From: Rhizobium chutanense
GTDB taxonomy: Bacteria > Pseudomonadota > Alphaproteobacteria > Rhizobiales > Rhizobiaceae
DNA length: 64,000 nt
Direction: 5' to 3'
Assembly: GCF_002531935.1 (NCBI RefSeq)
Contig: NZ_NWSV01000004.1
Span: 372,001 to 436,000, forward strand
Shown: piece by piece, positions 30,965 to 40,061 of the stretch
Layout of the letters: every line of letters starts with the position of its first letter
Position numbering within the stretch: position 1 is the first letter of the stretch
Program-made: the position numbers and the translations under genes
Notes under the pieces: generated by a model
The model's database searches: none
The model's input: only the letters and a program-made list of their open reading frames with translations
Told to the model about the DNA's origin: nothing

Positions 30965-32572
30965 ATGAAGCGCCGCGTCGCCATCAGCATATTGGGAACC
31001 ACGCTCGATGCAGGGAAATGGGAAAACCGCTGGAGTCGCTGGCGGCCCAGTGTCGCGCTCTGCCAGCAGCCGGGCCTGTTCATCGACCGGCTGGAACTGA
31101 TCCACGACAACCACTCGCAAGCTCTCTGTCACCGCATCGTTGCCGACATCGAAACCGTGGCGCCGGCGACGGAGGTGCGCAGCAACGTCATCAACTTCCG
31201 GGACCCCTGGGACTTTTCGGAGGTCTATACGAGCCTCAGGGATTTTGCCCGCAACTACAACTTCGACCCCGACACGGAAGACTATCTCGTCAACATCACC
31301 ACCGGCACCCATGTCGCCCAGATCTGCTGGTTCCTGCTCACCGAAGCCCGCATCATTCCCGGCCAGTTGTTGCAGCTCTCGCCGCCGCGCGAGCGGGAAC
31401 CGGAGCAGGATTTCGCCGGCACACACCGGATCATCGACCTCGACCTTTCCCGCTATGACGAGATCGCCAAGCGCTTCGCCTCCGAGCGGGAAGACGCCGC
31501 CTCTTTCCTGAAATCGGGGATTTCGACCCGCAACGCCGCCTTCAACAGAATGATCGACGAGATCGAAAGGGTGGTGATCCGCTCGACGGCGCCCGTTCTC
31601 CTGACCGGGCCGACCGGTGCCGGCAAGTCGCAACTGGCCCGCCGGATCTACGAGCTGAAGAAAAGCCAGCGCAAGGTCAGCGGTCCGTTCATCGAGGTCA
31701 ACTGCGCGACGCTGCGCGGCGACCAGGCCATGTCCACCCTGTTCGGCCATGTGAAAGGCGCCTTTACCGGCGCTGCCGGCGAGCGTGCCGGCTTGCTCAA
31801 ATCCGCCGACAAAGGCGTGCTGTTCCTCGACGAGATCGGCGAGCTCGGCCTTGACGAACAGGCCATGTGCCTGCGCGCGATCGAGGAAAAGAAGTTCCTG
31901 CCCGTGGGCGCCGATCGCGAGGTGTCGGCGGAGTTTCAGCTGCTGGCCGGCACCAATCGCGATCTTGGCGAGGATGTCCGAAAGGGAAGGTTCCGCGAAG
32001 ATCTCTATGCCCGCCTGAACCTCTGGACCTTCCAGTTGCCGGCGCTACGCGAGCGCAAGGAGGACATCGAGCCCAATCTCGACTTCGAGCTCAGGCGTTA
32101 TCTGGAACGCGAAGGCGAAAATGTCACCTTCAACAAGGAAGCACGCCAACGCTATCTCACCTTCGCAACCGGCCCGCAGGCCGTCTGGAGCGCCAATTTT
32201 CGCGACCTGTCGGCTTCGGTAACCCGCATGGCGACCCTCGCGCCGCATGGGCGCATCACGACCGACGTCGTTGATGACGAAGTCCGACGGCTGAATGCGT
32301 TTTGGCGCAGCTCAAGTGACGACGACGGGGTGGATCTGATCCTTGAAGACGTACTGGGTGCAGAGACTGCCGCGCGCCTCGATCGCTTCGACGCAGCACA
32401 GCTTGCCGCTGTTCTGCACACCTGCCGTCAACATGCCACGGCAAGCGCGGCGGGCAGAGCCCTGTTTGCGATCTCGCGATTGGAGAAAAAGAGCAGCAAC
32501 GACGCCGATCGCCTGAGCAAATATCTCGCGCGCTTCAGTCTCAGATTCGAGGATATCAAGAGACCTGAATAA
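30965..32572 (+). CDS. rtcR: RtcR, sigma54-dependent activator of RNA repair genes
   Basis: A 535-residue enhancer-binding protein. The N-terminal 180 residues form the RtcR-specific sensor (CARF-like; segments FIDRLELIHDN and DYLVNITTGTHVAQICWF) that is thought to bind RNA fragments with 2',3'-cyclic phosphate ends. The AAA+ domain has Walker A TGPTGAGKSQLARRI, the sigma54-contact loop GAFTGA and Walker B VLFLDEIGEL. A C-terminal helical region would carry DNA binding. It is divergent from rsr across about 210 bases. Its activity would turn on Rsr, the Y RNAs and RtcB together when tRNA is damaged. Confidence 0.92.
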   Translation: MKRRVAISILGTTLDAGKWENRWSRWRPSVALCQQPGLFIDRLELIHDNHSQALCHRIVADIETVAPATEVRSNVINFRDPWDFSEVYTSLRDFARNYNFDPDTEDYLVNITTGTHVAQICWFLLTEARIIPGQLLQLSPPREREPEQDFAGTHRIIDLDLSRYDEIAKRFASEREDAASFLKSGISTRNAAFNRMIDEIERVVIRSTAPVLLTGPTGAGKSQLARRIYELKKSQRKVSGPFIEVNCATLRGDQAMSTLFGHVKGAFTGAAGERAGLLKSADKGVLFLDEIGELGLDEQAMCLRAIEEKKFLPVGADREVSAEFQLLAGTNRDLGEDVRKGRFREDLYARLNLWTFQLPALRERKEDIEPNLDFELRRYLEREGENVTFNKEARQRYLTFATGPQAVWSANFRDLSASVTRMATLAPHGRITTDVVDDEVRRLNAFWRSSSDDDGVDLILEDVLGAETAARLDRFDAAQLAAVLHTCRQHATASAAGRALFAISRLEKKSSNDADRLSKYLARFSLRFEDIKRPE

Positions 32573-32721
32573 GGGTTTGGTTGGAATGAACGCCAATCAT
32601 CTCTTTCGCTCATAGGACAACCGTTGGCCGTTGCCGGGCTAGCGAAGGGTATCGCCTTTTCAACACTCGCTCCCTTCGCCAGGCGTGAGCGATCTTTCAG
32701 CCATTGCTTATTCCTCTAAGA

Positions 32722-33345
32722 TTATCTTTGTTGAGACTCGAGGGGCTTCATCTGAGGCATCCTTGTCGATCTCTCGGGCAAATGAATGCAGAATGCCTCG
32801 CGGGGAGCGAGATCCATCATTGAAACGTAAGCGTCAAAAGAGGGGATCACTTTCAATTTGATTGCAAGCTGAACACATTCCCCGTTGCTTTTGTTACTCT
32901 TTAAGCAAGCGTCCACGCGCTTGTAATCGTTTGCTACGCCCTCATTTGCAAAGGTTCTGGCGAGCCTGTCACGGAGCCCGATACCATGGCCTTTCAAACC
33001 GTCACCTACTTCGGAATTTTTCCAGGCGTATAGGCTGAGTGCAATCATCTGATCTTCCAAATGCTGCACTAGGTTTTCCGTCATTGGAAAATAGGATGGC
33101 GGCACAAGACCTGCGAAAGGGATCGCCTTATTCACAAGCGATGCCAAGGCTTCGGAATCTCCTCGGCGGGCTTGACGCCAGATCACCCTCCAGGCTTCTG
33201 CGCAATCGCCTTTGCGGATCAGGGCAAAAGCCTGCCTCTCCAATATTGACTGTTCATCGTCGACCTGCGCTGACGCTTGGCCCGGCGCAAGAACAGCAAC
33301 GAGCACGGCCATTGCCATCGAAACTAGAAAGAGAATATGTCGCAA
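32722..33345 (-). CDS. Secreted protein, paralogue A of a tandem pair
   Basis: A 207-residue exported protein: signal peptide of about 26 residues (cleavage after GQASA), then an all-alpha-looking domain. It shares clear blocks with the next upstream gene: GDCAEAWRVIW, LVPPSYFPMTEN, MIALSLYAWKNSE and YVSMMDLAPREAFC. Four or so cysteines are conserved between the two, consistent with disulfides. The start is TTG behind a G-rich site. I do not recognise a domain family. Sel1-like helical repeats are possible from the DCAEAW pattern but not proven. It is convergent with rtcR. Confidence 0.65.
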   Translation of the reverse strand: MRHILFLVSMAMAVLVAVLAPGQASAQVDDEQSILERQAFALIRKGDCAEAWRVIWRQARRGDSEALASLVNKAIPFAGLVPPSYFPMTENLVQHLEDQMIALSLYAWKNSEVGDGLKGHGIGLRDRLARTFANEGVANDYKRVDACLKSNKSNGECVQLAIKLKVIPSFDAYVSMMDLAPREAFCIHLPERSTRMPQMKPLESQQR

Positions 33346-33584
33346 AAATCCCCCAAAAGCACTCAGACTGTCAAATCTACCGTTTATACGAAATATGGAT
33401 TTATTTTCTGGCCAAAATTACTAGCACACAGACCTATCTCATCGTGCCTCGGCGAAATCCCAGTATTCCGGTAGCCAACGGAGCGTAGATGCCGCTTTTT
33501 GTGGCAATCTCGCCAGTGGTTAAAAGTCTTCCCGACATAGCTATATCCTTTGGACTATTTTATTTCAGAAAATTGAACTTAAAA

Positions 33585-34205
33585 TCACGGGTTGGGAGAA
33601 ATGTGGACTCTCTTCGGGCCGGGCAACGGTAGGCAAAAGGCCTCGCGCGGCGCGTGATCCATCATGGCGACATACGAATCAAAATCGGGAATTAACTTGA
33701 GTTCAATGGCAGCATTGACGCAGGCACTTTTATCCTTATGCGTCCTCAAGCATACATCTACCTTGCGATATTCATTTTGAACCTGAGCATTCGCAAAAAC
33801 TTCCGGTGGATTGGAATCAAGGCTCAATCCGTACTTGTCGAATTTTGCGCTTATCTCTGGATCTTTCCAATTATAAAGCTTCAACGCGATCATATGATTG
33901 ACCATGTGGCTCTGGAGAGAATTTTCAGTCAACGGAAAGTAACTTGGCGGCACGAGTGCCCTGTAGGGAATAATCGCGAAAACGATATCTCTGAGCGTCT
34001 TCTGGTCCCTTTGCCGGGCAAGAGACCACAGTTCTTTCCACGCTTGCGCGCAATCTCCGGCGTCGAGCAACCGAATTAGCTTTTTTTCAAACGCTGTGGG
34101 ATCGGCGCTCTTGGCACTCACTTGGGATGCGAAGAGTGCAACGAAAATTAGCATTATCAGGATGACCCAATGGCGTAATTCTTGGAAACGTCTTTCAATA
34201 GCCAT
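33585..34205 (-). CDS. Secreted protein, paralogue B of a tandem pair
   Basis: A 206-residue protein with a cleavable signal (HWVILIMLIFVALFASQVSA) and the same domain as the downstream gene: GDCAQAWKELW, LVPPSYFPLTEN, MIALKLYNWKDPE and YVAMMDHAPREAFC are shared. The two copies differ at roughly half of other positions, so the duplication is old. They are 240 bases apart, enough for separate promoters. AT content is higher than in core genes of this window. The function is unknown; periplasmic location is inferred. Confidence 0.65.
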   Translation of the reverse strand: MAIERRFQELRHWVILIMLIFVALFASQVSAKSADPTAFEKKLIRLLDAGDCAQAWKELWSLARQRDQKTLRDIVFAIIPYRALVPPSYFPLTENSLQSHMVNHMIALKLYNWKDPEISAKFDKYGLSLDSNPPEVFANAQVQNEYRKVDVCLRTHKDKSACVNAAIELKLIPDFDSYVAMMDHAPREAFCLPLPGPKRVHISPNP

Positions 34206-34371
34206 ACAAGCGGGAGCCTTATAAAACCTAAGGCATATTGAAGTTGCTTTTGTTTATTTTTCGTAAACCAGTATTTTCTGTACCTTGCTCCGTTAGTATG
34301 GCTTGGATAATTCAGAAACCACTCACAAAGCGGCGAGTAACTCATTTAGTATCAGTGGCAATGTGGGCTGC

Positions 34372-35720
34372 CGGGCTGGAAGAGAAGGAACAGGGCTCAA
34401 CTGCTCTTCGCCAGGTCGCCAAACGGCGCACCAACCGGGGTTCGCTGCCAGCGCATCTGCCGCGCGTCGAGATCGTGGTCGATATTGATGACCATGCCTG
34501 CCCCTGCTGCGGCAGCGACCTGCATCGGATCGGCGAGGACGTCAGTGAGAAGCTCGACATTGTGCCCGCCCAGTTCCGGGTGCTCGTTGTGCGGCGGCGC
34601 GACCGACCCAATCGGCGAGCGTTGAGCGGTCGAGGTCGATGCCTTGACGCTTGTAGATTTGCGCCTGGCGATACAGCGGCAGGTGGTCGGCATATTTGGA
34701 GACCAGCACTTGGGCCACGGTGGCCTCTGTCGGGATGCCGCCTTCAATAAGCCTTGCCGGGGCCGGAGCCTGGACAACGACTTCTTCACAGGCCCGGCAG
34801 GCATACTTCGGGCGGCGGCCTGGCATCTGCGTCCTGTCCATCAACGGCTACTCGATCATTTGAAGTCGTCGTCCAAGCTCTTTGCCGACGAGACGACGGC
34901 CCCAGTGCTCGACCCGGGGCGTGGCAAGACCAAAACCGGACAGCTCTGGGCCTATGCGCGGGACGACAGGCCATGGCAGGGCGACGACCCTCCCGGTGTG
35001 GCTTACGTCTATGCCCCGGACCGTAAAGGTGAGCGACCGATGGCCCATCTCGACGGCTTCGTCAGCATTCTGCAGGTCGACGGCTACAGTGGATATCGCC
35101 CGCTTCCAGCAAAGAACACCGTGTCACTGGCATTCTGCTGGTCTCACGTTCGCCGCCGCTTCTATGAACTCGCCGCCGCCGGTCCAGCACCCATTGCGAG
35201 CGAGGCGCTCAAACGCATCGCCGAACTTTACAAGGTTGAAGACGAGATACGTGGCCTCACATACGAGGAGCGTAGCGCCACGCGCCAAGAGAAGAGCCGA
35301 CCGATCACAGATAGCCTCGCTCCCTGGCTGCGCGAACAACTCGGCCTCATCAGTCAAAAGACGAAGCTTCGCCGAAGCAATCCGCTATGCCCTATCACGC
35401 TGGGATGGCTTGACCCGCTTTATCGACGACGGCCGCATCGAGATCGACTCCAACGTCGTCGAACGATCCATCAGGCCAATTGCCCTCAATCGCAAGAATG
35501 CGCTGCGTGCGGGTTCCGACGCCGGGGCCGAGCACTGGGCGACCATCGCATCGCTCATCGAAACTGCCAAACTCAACGACGTCGAGCCGCTTGGCTATCT
35601 CACCGACGTCCTCACGAGGATCGTCAACGGGTATCCAAATAGCCAGATCGACGACCTGTTGCCGTGGGCCTACGTCACAAAGCGCGAACTCAAAGCCGTG
35701 GCCTGAGAACACCACTTACC
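34372..35720 (+). pseudogene. tnpC: IS66-family transposase remnant with internal inversion
   Basis: Pieces of one IS66 TnpC are recognisable in order. The forward N-terminal zinc part has LPAHLPRVEIVVDIDDHACP and CCGSDLHRIGED. Next is a segment of about 220 bases in reverse orientation (see separate entry). A forward catalytic part follows with KLFADETTAPVLDPG, an Asp-containing strand LQVDGYSGY and FCWSHVRRRFYE. Near 35367 one extra T shifts the frame into the C-terminal part (GRIEIDSNVVERSIRPIAL, with the catalytic Glu) ending AYVTKRELKAVA. The extreme N terminus, the accessory genes tnpA/tnpB and both terminal repeats are not seen. The element is dead. Confidence 0.85.
34597..34816 (-). 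mobile_element. Inverted internal segment of IS66 tnpC
   Basis: On the minus strand this piece reads RRPKYACRACEEVVVQAPAP through GGIPTEATVAQVLVSKYADH to STLADWVGRAAA, exactly the part of TnpC missing between the flanking forward pieces. Joined in the reverse sense it restores a continuous protein. Short GC-rich inverted repeats (GGCG/CGCC) lie at both original junctions and probably drove the inversion. Confidence 0.82.
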
Positions 35721-36188
35721 AAGAAGCTTGACCCGGTGTGGTTAGGCCGATGGAACGCAGCGCAAGTTGAGCGCTACCGCAAAAAATCTGGCTCGCCGAA
35801 ACCCCGGTTGACTGAGGAAGAGCGCAGGGCACGGCAGCAAGCCTACAGGGAAAGCTATGTAAGGCCCGAGCCCACAGCAGCGCAGCGGGCAAAGTGGTCG
35901 GAGAGAGCCGGGGCTCGGTGGGCAGAGTACTACGCCAACGAGACCCAAGAGCAACGAGAGGCCCGTCTAGCGGCCAAGGCAGTCTATAGGGAGACCGAGG
36001 TCCAACCGAAGGTCCGCGAAATAGTCGAGCACATTACGTACGATTTCGCGAAGGCCACATCGGAGACGGCTCGGCAGGATGTAGCGGACGAGTGGGCGGA
36101 CACCGGCTTAAGTTGCTGGCTCACAACCAAGGCGCTCTGGTACTACGAGGTTTCCAAGCTAATGGCTAGGTACGGCTACGGAGATTAG
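35664..36188 (+). CDS. Charged protein of unknown function, possibly 5'-truncated
   Basis: A 174-residue frame whose first part overlaps the end of the IS66 remnant in another frame, so the real start is uncertain and may have been lost to the insertion. From about residue 20 the sequence looks like a real protein: LDPVWLGRWNAAQVERYRKK, then a highly charged helical stretch (RLTEEERRARQQAYRESY and WAEYYANETQEQREARLAAK), and a C-terminal part with two Trp (GLSCWLTTKALWYYEVSK). I do not recognise a family. No ribosome site supports the first Met. Confidence 0.4.
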   Translation: MGLRHKARTQSRGLRTPLTKKLDPVWLGRWNAAQVERYRKKSGSPKPRLTEEERRARQQAYRESYVRPEPTAAQRAKWSERAGARWAEYYANETQEQREARLAAKAVYRETEVQPKVREIVEHITYDFAKATSETARQDVADEWADTGLSCWLTTKALWYYEVSKLMARYGYGD

Positions 36189-36328
36189 ACGCCACTATGT
36201 TTTCGGCAATAATCTTTTTCAGGGCATGATTAGATAGGCAAATGCGCCGCTTCCCCCCAAGGTACCTCCTTCTTTACAAGGGTGGCCGGGGCCGGCGAGC
36301 TGCCGCCAACTTCGCGAGCGAGGTCCGA

Positions 36329-36874
36329 TCAGTTCAGGCTCAAGTCATGCGCGTACACCCCGAGACGCGTTCCCCAGCCGCGTACGAAGACGCCGGTGCC
36401 TGGTGACAGGCGTGATCTAATGTCATCAGGGACGTTGCACACTTGGCCGACAAGAAAAGGCGTGTCCTCCAACGTCACTGCAGAGTAGCAGTTCTTTCCC
36501 AAGCGATCGGCTAGTCCATGTACCGTGAAGGGAAGCGCAACTACATCGCCCGCGATCAGTGGGAGCAGCAACGGCCAAATGAACAGGATACTGCCTCCCA
36601 TAAAATAACCCAAAAACGGGCCGACTATGACACCGAGGACGCGCTTCAGTTTGCTCATTCCAGCGCCACCTTTCCAAATAACCCAGACAAAAAGCGCGGC
36701 GGATAGGGAGCCCACAATGACACGTAGAGGATTGGTCCATGCCAACCACTCGGCAGATGGAATGAAATTGGAACCGATCACTACAGCCGACGAAACATAA
36801 CCAAGCAAAAACCAGGAGCAAATAAAAATCGCGAAGGACACCCGCAATTTTTTCGGCTTAGTCGAACCTTTCAT
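36329..36874 (-). CDS. Membrane protein of unknown function
   Basis: A 181-residue protein with three hydrophobic segments (FAIFICSWFLLGYVSSAVVI; VIVGSLSAALFVWVIWK; FMGGSILFIWPLLLPLIAG) and a soluble C-terminal part with one cysteine in KNCYSAVTLED and another in GQVCNVPDD. The start is MKGSTKPKKLRVS; the frame is open upstream but overlaps the next gene's end. It follows a 97-residue gene in the same direction, so they may be cotranscribed. No family recognised; base composition is lower in GC than core genes. Confidence 0.6.
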   Translation of the reverse strand: MKGSTKPKKLRVSFAIFICSWFLLGYVSSAVVIGSNFIPSAEWLAWTNPLRVIVGSLSAALFVWVIWKGGAGMSKLKRVLGVIVGPFLGYFMGGSILFIWPLLLPLIAGDVVALPFTVHGLADRLGKNCYSAVTLEDTPFLVGQVCNVPDDIRSRLSPGTGVFVRGWGTRLGVYAHDLSLN

Positions 36875-36950
36875 GAACGCCTCGTGAAATAATCTCAGTG
36901 AGATATTTATAATCTTCGCGCTCGCATTGAGAGTAAGCGGTGTTCCCGGG

Positions 36951-37244
36951 TCACGGTTTGACGCTGGCTTGGGTCTGACCGATACGAGCCGATTCATCGG
37001 CCCGTAACGCTTTCTTGATCTCGATAGCAGCATCAACGAAACTGTCGAACTCTTCTGCATCGAAAGGGTAATATTGATAGTTGCCCGATGCTTTAGAGGC
37101 TAACACCACATAGACGCCGCCGCTTCCGCTATCGCGTTTAATACGAAAGGATATAATGCAACTGCCGTTCATAATTTGAACGTCTGATTGTCGGATTATC
37201 TTTCCAGTCAGCACTCTCTTCAATGATTTAAACAGTCCCGCCAT
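36951..37244 (-). CDS. Small hypothetical protein, 97 residues
   Basis: A soluble protein starting MAGLFKSLKRVLTGKIIRQS with a mixed beta pattern (CIISFRIKRDSGSGGVYVVL, then YQYYPFDAEEFDSFVDAAIE) and a polar tail. The EFDSFVDAAIEI segment resembles short regulatory or PH-like proteins but I cannot name a family. It precedes the membrane protein gene by about 75 bases on the same strand and probably heads that small unit. The ATG has no strong ribosome site in view. Confidence 0.55.
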   Translation of the reverse strand: MAGLFKSLKRVLTGKIIRQSDVQIMNGSCIISFRIKRDSGSGGVYVVLASKASGNYQYYPFDAEEFDSFVDAAIEIKKALRADESARIGQTQASVKP

Positions 37245-37453
37245 CTAACCCTTAGAACTCCAACAGCAACATAGTCAGACCTAGCTCGTTTCTCATTGGT
37301 ATCATCGTGTACAGCGGAGCGAAAGCTTAGCGGTTTATCGCTGCGCTTTCATTTTACGATCAACGATCAACCGGCAGTCCGAAAGGTAGGGGTAAAACAG
37401 CGCTTACGCACCAGTACCACTTTCCCGATATTGGCGACCAAGAGATTGCCAGT

Positions 37454-37867
37454 TTGGACGTACCTTTTGCTTTTGTCTCAGTTTTCGACCACTGGTTGAC
37501 GGAGGCGGAGTACTTGGCGACGAATTTGTTCACCTATAGAAATGCCTTTAAGGCCAATCAACTTCAGGATTATTTAGCGGGGGAAAGAAAATTTCTCGCG
37601 CTCTATAATCATCTCGGAAGCGCCGGCACCATCGTGAACTGTCCAGGAGTGCTTCGGTCCATAAATTCCGCTAGCTCCGAATTTCAACGAATATTGCGGC
37701 GTAGTCTGCGCGAGGCTCTGTTCATGGATATATATCTTGAGGGATATGGGGTGCGCATCCTCGGAAATTTTGACCGCACTGATGTAATTATCGCGGATAC
37801 ACGCAAGCAACTAGATGTGTTGGAAGCGGAAATCGCTAAATTCGGTCTTCATATGCTGCGTAAGTAA
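37454..37867 (+). CDS. Hypothetical protein, AT-rich orphan
   Basis: A 137-residue frame with a TTG start and no clear ribosome site, so the N terminus is doubtful. The body is plausible as a helical protein: NLFTYRNAFKANQLQDYLAG, GERKFLALYNHLGSAG and RRSLREALFMDIYLEGYGVR, ending in a long helix TRKQLDVLEAEIAKF. No family recognised. It lies in the accessory region between orphan genes and the sox duplication. Confidence 0.4.
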   Translation: MDVPFAFVSVFDHWLTEAEYLATNLFTYRNAFKANQLQDYLAGERKFLALYNHLGSAGTIVNCPGVLRSINSASSEFQRILRRSLREALFMDIYLEGYGVRILGNFDRTDVIIADTRKQLDVLEAEIAKFGLHMLRK

Positions 37868-38000
37868 CATAGGCTTGCAACCGCTTTTGGCGCATAGTTG
37901 CCGTCCTCGTCATGGCTCCGGCCCTCGACACTGTAAAAACCATCTTGGTCAAGGTGCGAGCGGAACAACGCTTACGATCTTTATGCCGGCACAGCTGCCC

Positions 38001-38546
38001 TCATGCGCCGTCCTTCTCAGCGCTCGCGGCCATATGCCTGAGTTCGTGCCAGAGGCTTTCGGCGAAGCTGCGCAGAACGGTGAGTTCGAAGCTGTCATCG
38101 CCGGTGCGGACGATCTGTACGGAGAGATGACCGATCATCGCCATAACCGAATGGCCTTCGGGGAAGACGGCGGGATCGAGGTCGACGGCGGTGCCTTTTG
38201 AGAGAAGCAGCCGTGAGGATCGGCCGGAGATGCCGATGCGCACGCGCCCGTGGCTCTGGTCCATGACGTAGGCCTTTCCCGCAAGCGCTGCTGCGAGAGC
38301 ATCGAGGGTGGCGGGGACAGGCGGCTCGTCGCCGGCGACGAACCATTGGCGGAAGCCGGCCTTGCGGATCGAGCTGTTCGCAAATCCTGCCTTTGCCAAT
38401 TCCGCAGCGAGCGCGGATGGTTCGATCGCGCCGAGCACATGCAGGAGATGGCCTTCCGGCAAGGCTTGCAGCCGGATGCCTGCCTCCGAGGTGCCGTTGT
38501 AAACCATCCCGGCCAGAACCGGCTTGTGCTGCGGAAGATCAGGCAT
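38001..38546 (-). CDS. soxG: Sarcosine oxidase gamma subunit, second copy
   Basis: A complete 181-residue SoxG-like reading frame, colinear with the operon copy at 40864-41409; differences are mainly substitutions (for instance MVYNGTSEAG against TKYTGISEAG). Characteristic segments include GRVRIGISGRSSRLLLSKG and IVRTGDDSFELTVLRSFAES. It has no start-region promoter of its own beyond the truncated soxA upstream, so expression is doubtful although the frame is intact. The gamma subunit is a small scaffold in heterotetrameric sarcosine oxidase. Confidence 0.75.
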   Translation of the reverse strand: MPDLPQHKPVLAGMVYNGTSEAGIRLQALPEGHLLHVLGAIEPSALAAELAKAGFANSSIRKAGFRQWFVAGDEPPVPATLDALAAALAGKAYVMDQSHGRVRIGISGRSSRLLLSKGTAVDLDPAVFPEGHSVMAMIGHLSVQIVRTGDDSFELTVLRSFAESLWHELRHMAASAEKDGA

Positions 38547-39199
38547 GGAGCTTCTCGTTTTCGGGATCGATGAAGACGGGATGGCAGAGCACCGCATCGG
38601 TGAATTCATTGCGCAGGCCGTTCCAGACCGTCACCTTTTCGCCGACGCGCTCCGGCCCGCGCTTCACGAGCGCCAGGCCGATCGTATGGCCGAGCGTCGG
38701 CGAGAAGGCGCTCGATGTCACGTAGCCCTGGTCGTTTTCGAGCGTCGCCGCGGCGCCCTCGGCAAGGATATGCGAGCCGGTGCGGAAGCCGGTCGCCGGA
38801 TTGAGCGGCTTGACGCCGACAAGGCGCGGGCGCTCGGGGTCCAGCAGGCCGTCGCGGGCGAGCATCGCCTTGCCGATGAAATCCGGCTTGGTTGATGAAA
38901 CCATGCGGCCGAAACCGAGATCGCCTGGGGTGACCGTGCCGTTGATCTCGGCATGGGTGACATGGCCCTTCTCGATGCGCATGACGCCGAGCGCTTCCAC
39001 GCCATAGGCACAAATGCCATGCTTCTCACCTGCCGCCATGATCGCGTCGGCAACGCCTTCGCCGTAACCGGCCGGCACCGCCAGCTCGTAGGCGAGTTCG
39101 CCGGAGAAGGAGATCCGGAAGAGCCGGCCTTCGAGCCGACCGCCGAAGAGCGAGACCTTGCGGGCGCTCATGAAGGGGAAGGCGGCATCCGACAGATCC
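38539..39199 (-). pseudogene. soxA: Truncated sarcosine oxidase alpha subunit fragment
   Basis: The last 220 codons of a soxA gene, from DLSDAAFPFMSARK to the native end EKLHA. It covers only the C-terminal part of the GcvT-like folate domain; the FAD/NAD-binding parts are absent. Just upstream the frame meets a stop and the homology ends. It overlaps the soxG copy by eight bases, as in the intact operon. Not expected to be functional. Confidence 0.85.
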
Positions 39200-39207
39200 C
39201 ATCTCTT

Positions 39208-39537
39208 TCAGACCCCCACCATTTGCCGAATTTTGCGTTTAAGAGAACCAGGTTCTTTTCCAAACATGGTTCGCCCCGTTAAATAGCCGAAAACCTCATC
39301 AGATAACAAAGCAAATGAAACGTAAAACAATATAACAACAGGCGAAAATACAAGGAAAACACACGAATTCGCAAGCTCTGGCTCAATCGAAAACCCAGAT
39401 GACAAGATTGTCCCAAATATAATAAGAGGGATCCAGGCAAATACGGAAATCAAAAGACCGGATATAATAGCATAAAATCCATATTTCTTTTCGTTTATCA
39501 TAAGGATTTTTATCAAACTAAATAGATATTTTCGCAT
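39208..39537 (-). CDS. AT-rich membrane protein of unknown function
   Basis: A 109-residue protein with two or three hydrophobic segments (GFYAIISGLLISVFAWIPLI; ANSCVFLVFSPVVILFYVSF) and basic ends. GC content is far lower than in flanking genes, which suggests recent transfer. No family recognised. It abuts the break point of the sox duplicate, so it may be part of the inserted DNA that separates the copies. Confidence 0.5.
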   Translation of the reverse strand: MRKYLFSLIKILMINEKKYGFYAIISGLLISVFAWIPLIIFGTILSSGFSIEPELANSCVFLVFSPVVILFYVSFALLSDEVFGYLTGRTMFGKEPGSLKRKIRQMVGV

Positions 39538-40049
39538 CCTTCGCCCTTTGCCTCGCCTTAGAAAAGGACTTATTTTTCACAATATTAAGTTTGCGGTTGA
39601 AGCCATGATCATTAGCGAGAAATGGCAACCTTAACTTAGATATAACTGACGACACTCAACCTTAATAAAATTAAAAAATTAAAACGGGCGAGAATAATTC
39701 AGAGAAACTGCACTCCTAAACTGGCGCTCAACGTCCAAAGAAATGGTATCCGCAATTTGTTAGCGTAAAGATTGCAGTTTTCTTCGATGGCTGAACTCCT
39801 GTCTCGATGTCAATGGGGTCTCCGCACGAAACGCATAAATATTAAAGTAAAAACGGTAAATCCGCATCTATTCCCGAAGACAGCCAGCGAGGTTGGTTAT
39901 TGCAAATGCACCTCTGGTCGACTTGAGCGTCCCCTCATCGACACGAAGCATTCGACCGAAAACGTCAGCATGGCGAAAGCGACTGAGACGAGACAATGTC
40001 AGGCTTCTTGACACAAAACGGCGCTCGGACGAAGATGTTCTAATGCGGT
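39538..40049. other. AT-rich stretch without a convincing gene
   Basis: About 500 bases of low-GC sequence. Short open frames are present but have neither ribosome sites nor recognisable protein character. Likely foreign or decayed DNA. Confidence 0.5.
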
Positions 40050-40061
40050 CAAGGCCGACGG

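Larger units (their letters stand above)
37975..39199. repeat. Partial duplicate of sox operon 3' end
   Basis: This 1,225-base stretch aligns without gaps to 40838-42062 (constant offset 2,863), with scattered substitutions. It contains a complete soxG copy and the last 220 codons of soxA. The boundaries are sharp: after 39199 the sequence turns AT-rich and unrelated. It is a direct repeat, so recombination between the copies could delete the 2.9 kb between their starts. Confidence 0.88.

Noticed and set aside
34542..34844. Independent minus-strand gene of 100 residues
   Set aside because: It is the inverted middle of IS66 TnpC, not a separate gene; its ends are read-through of flanking forward sequence.
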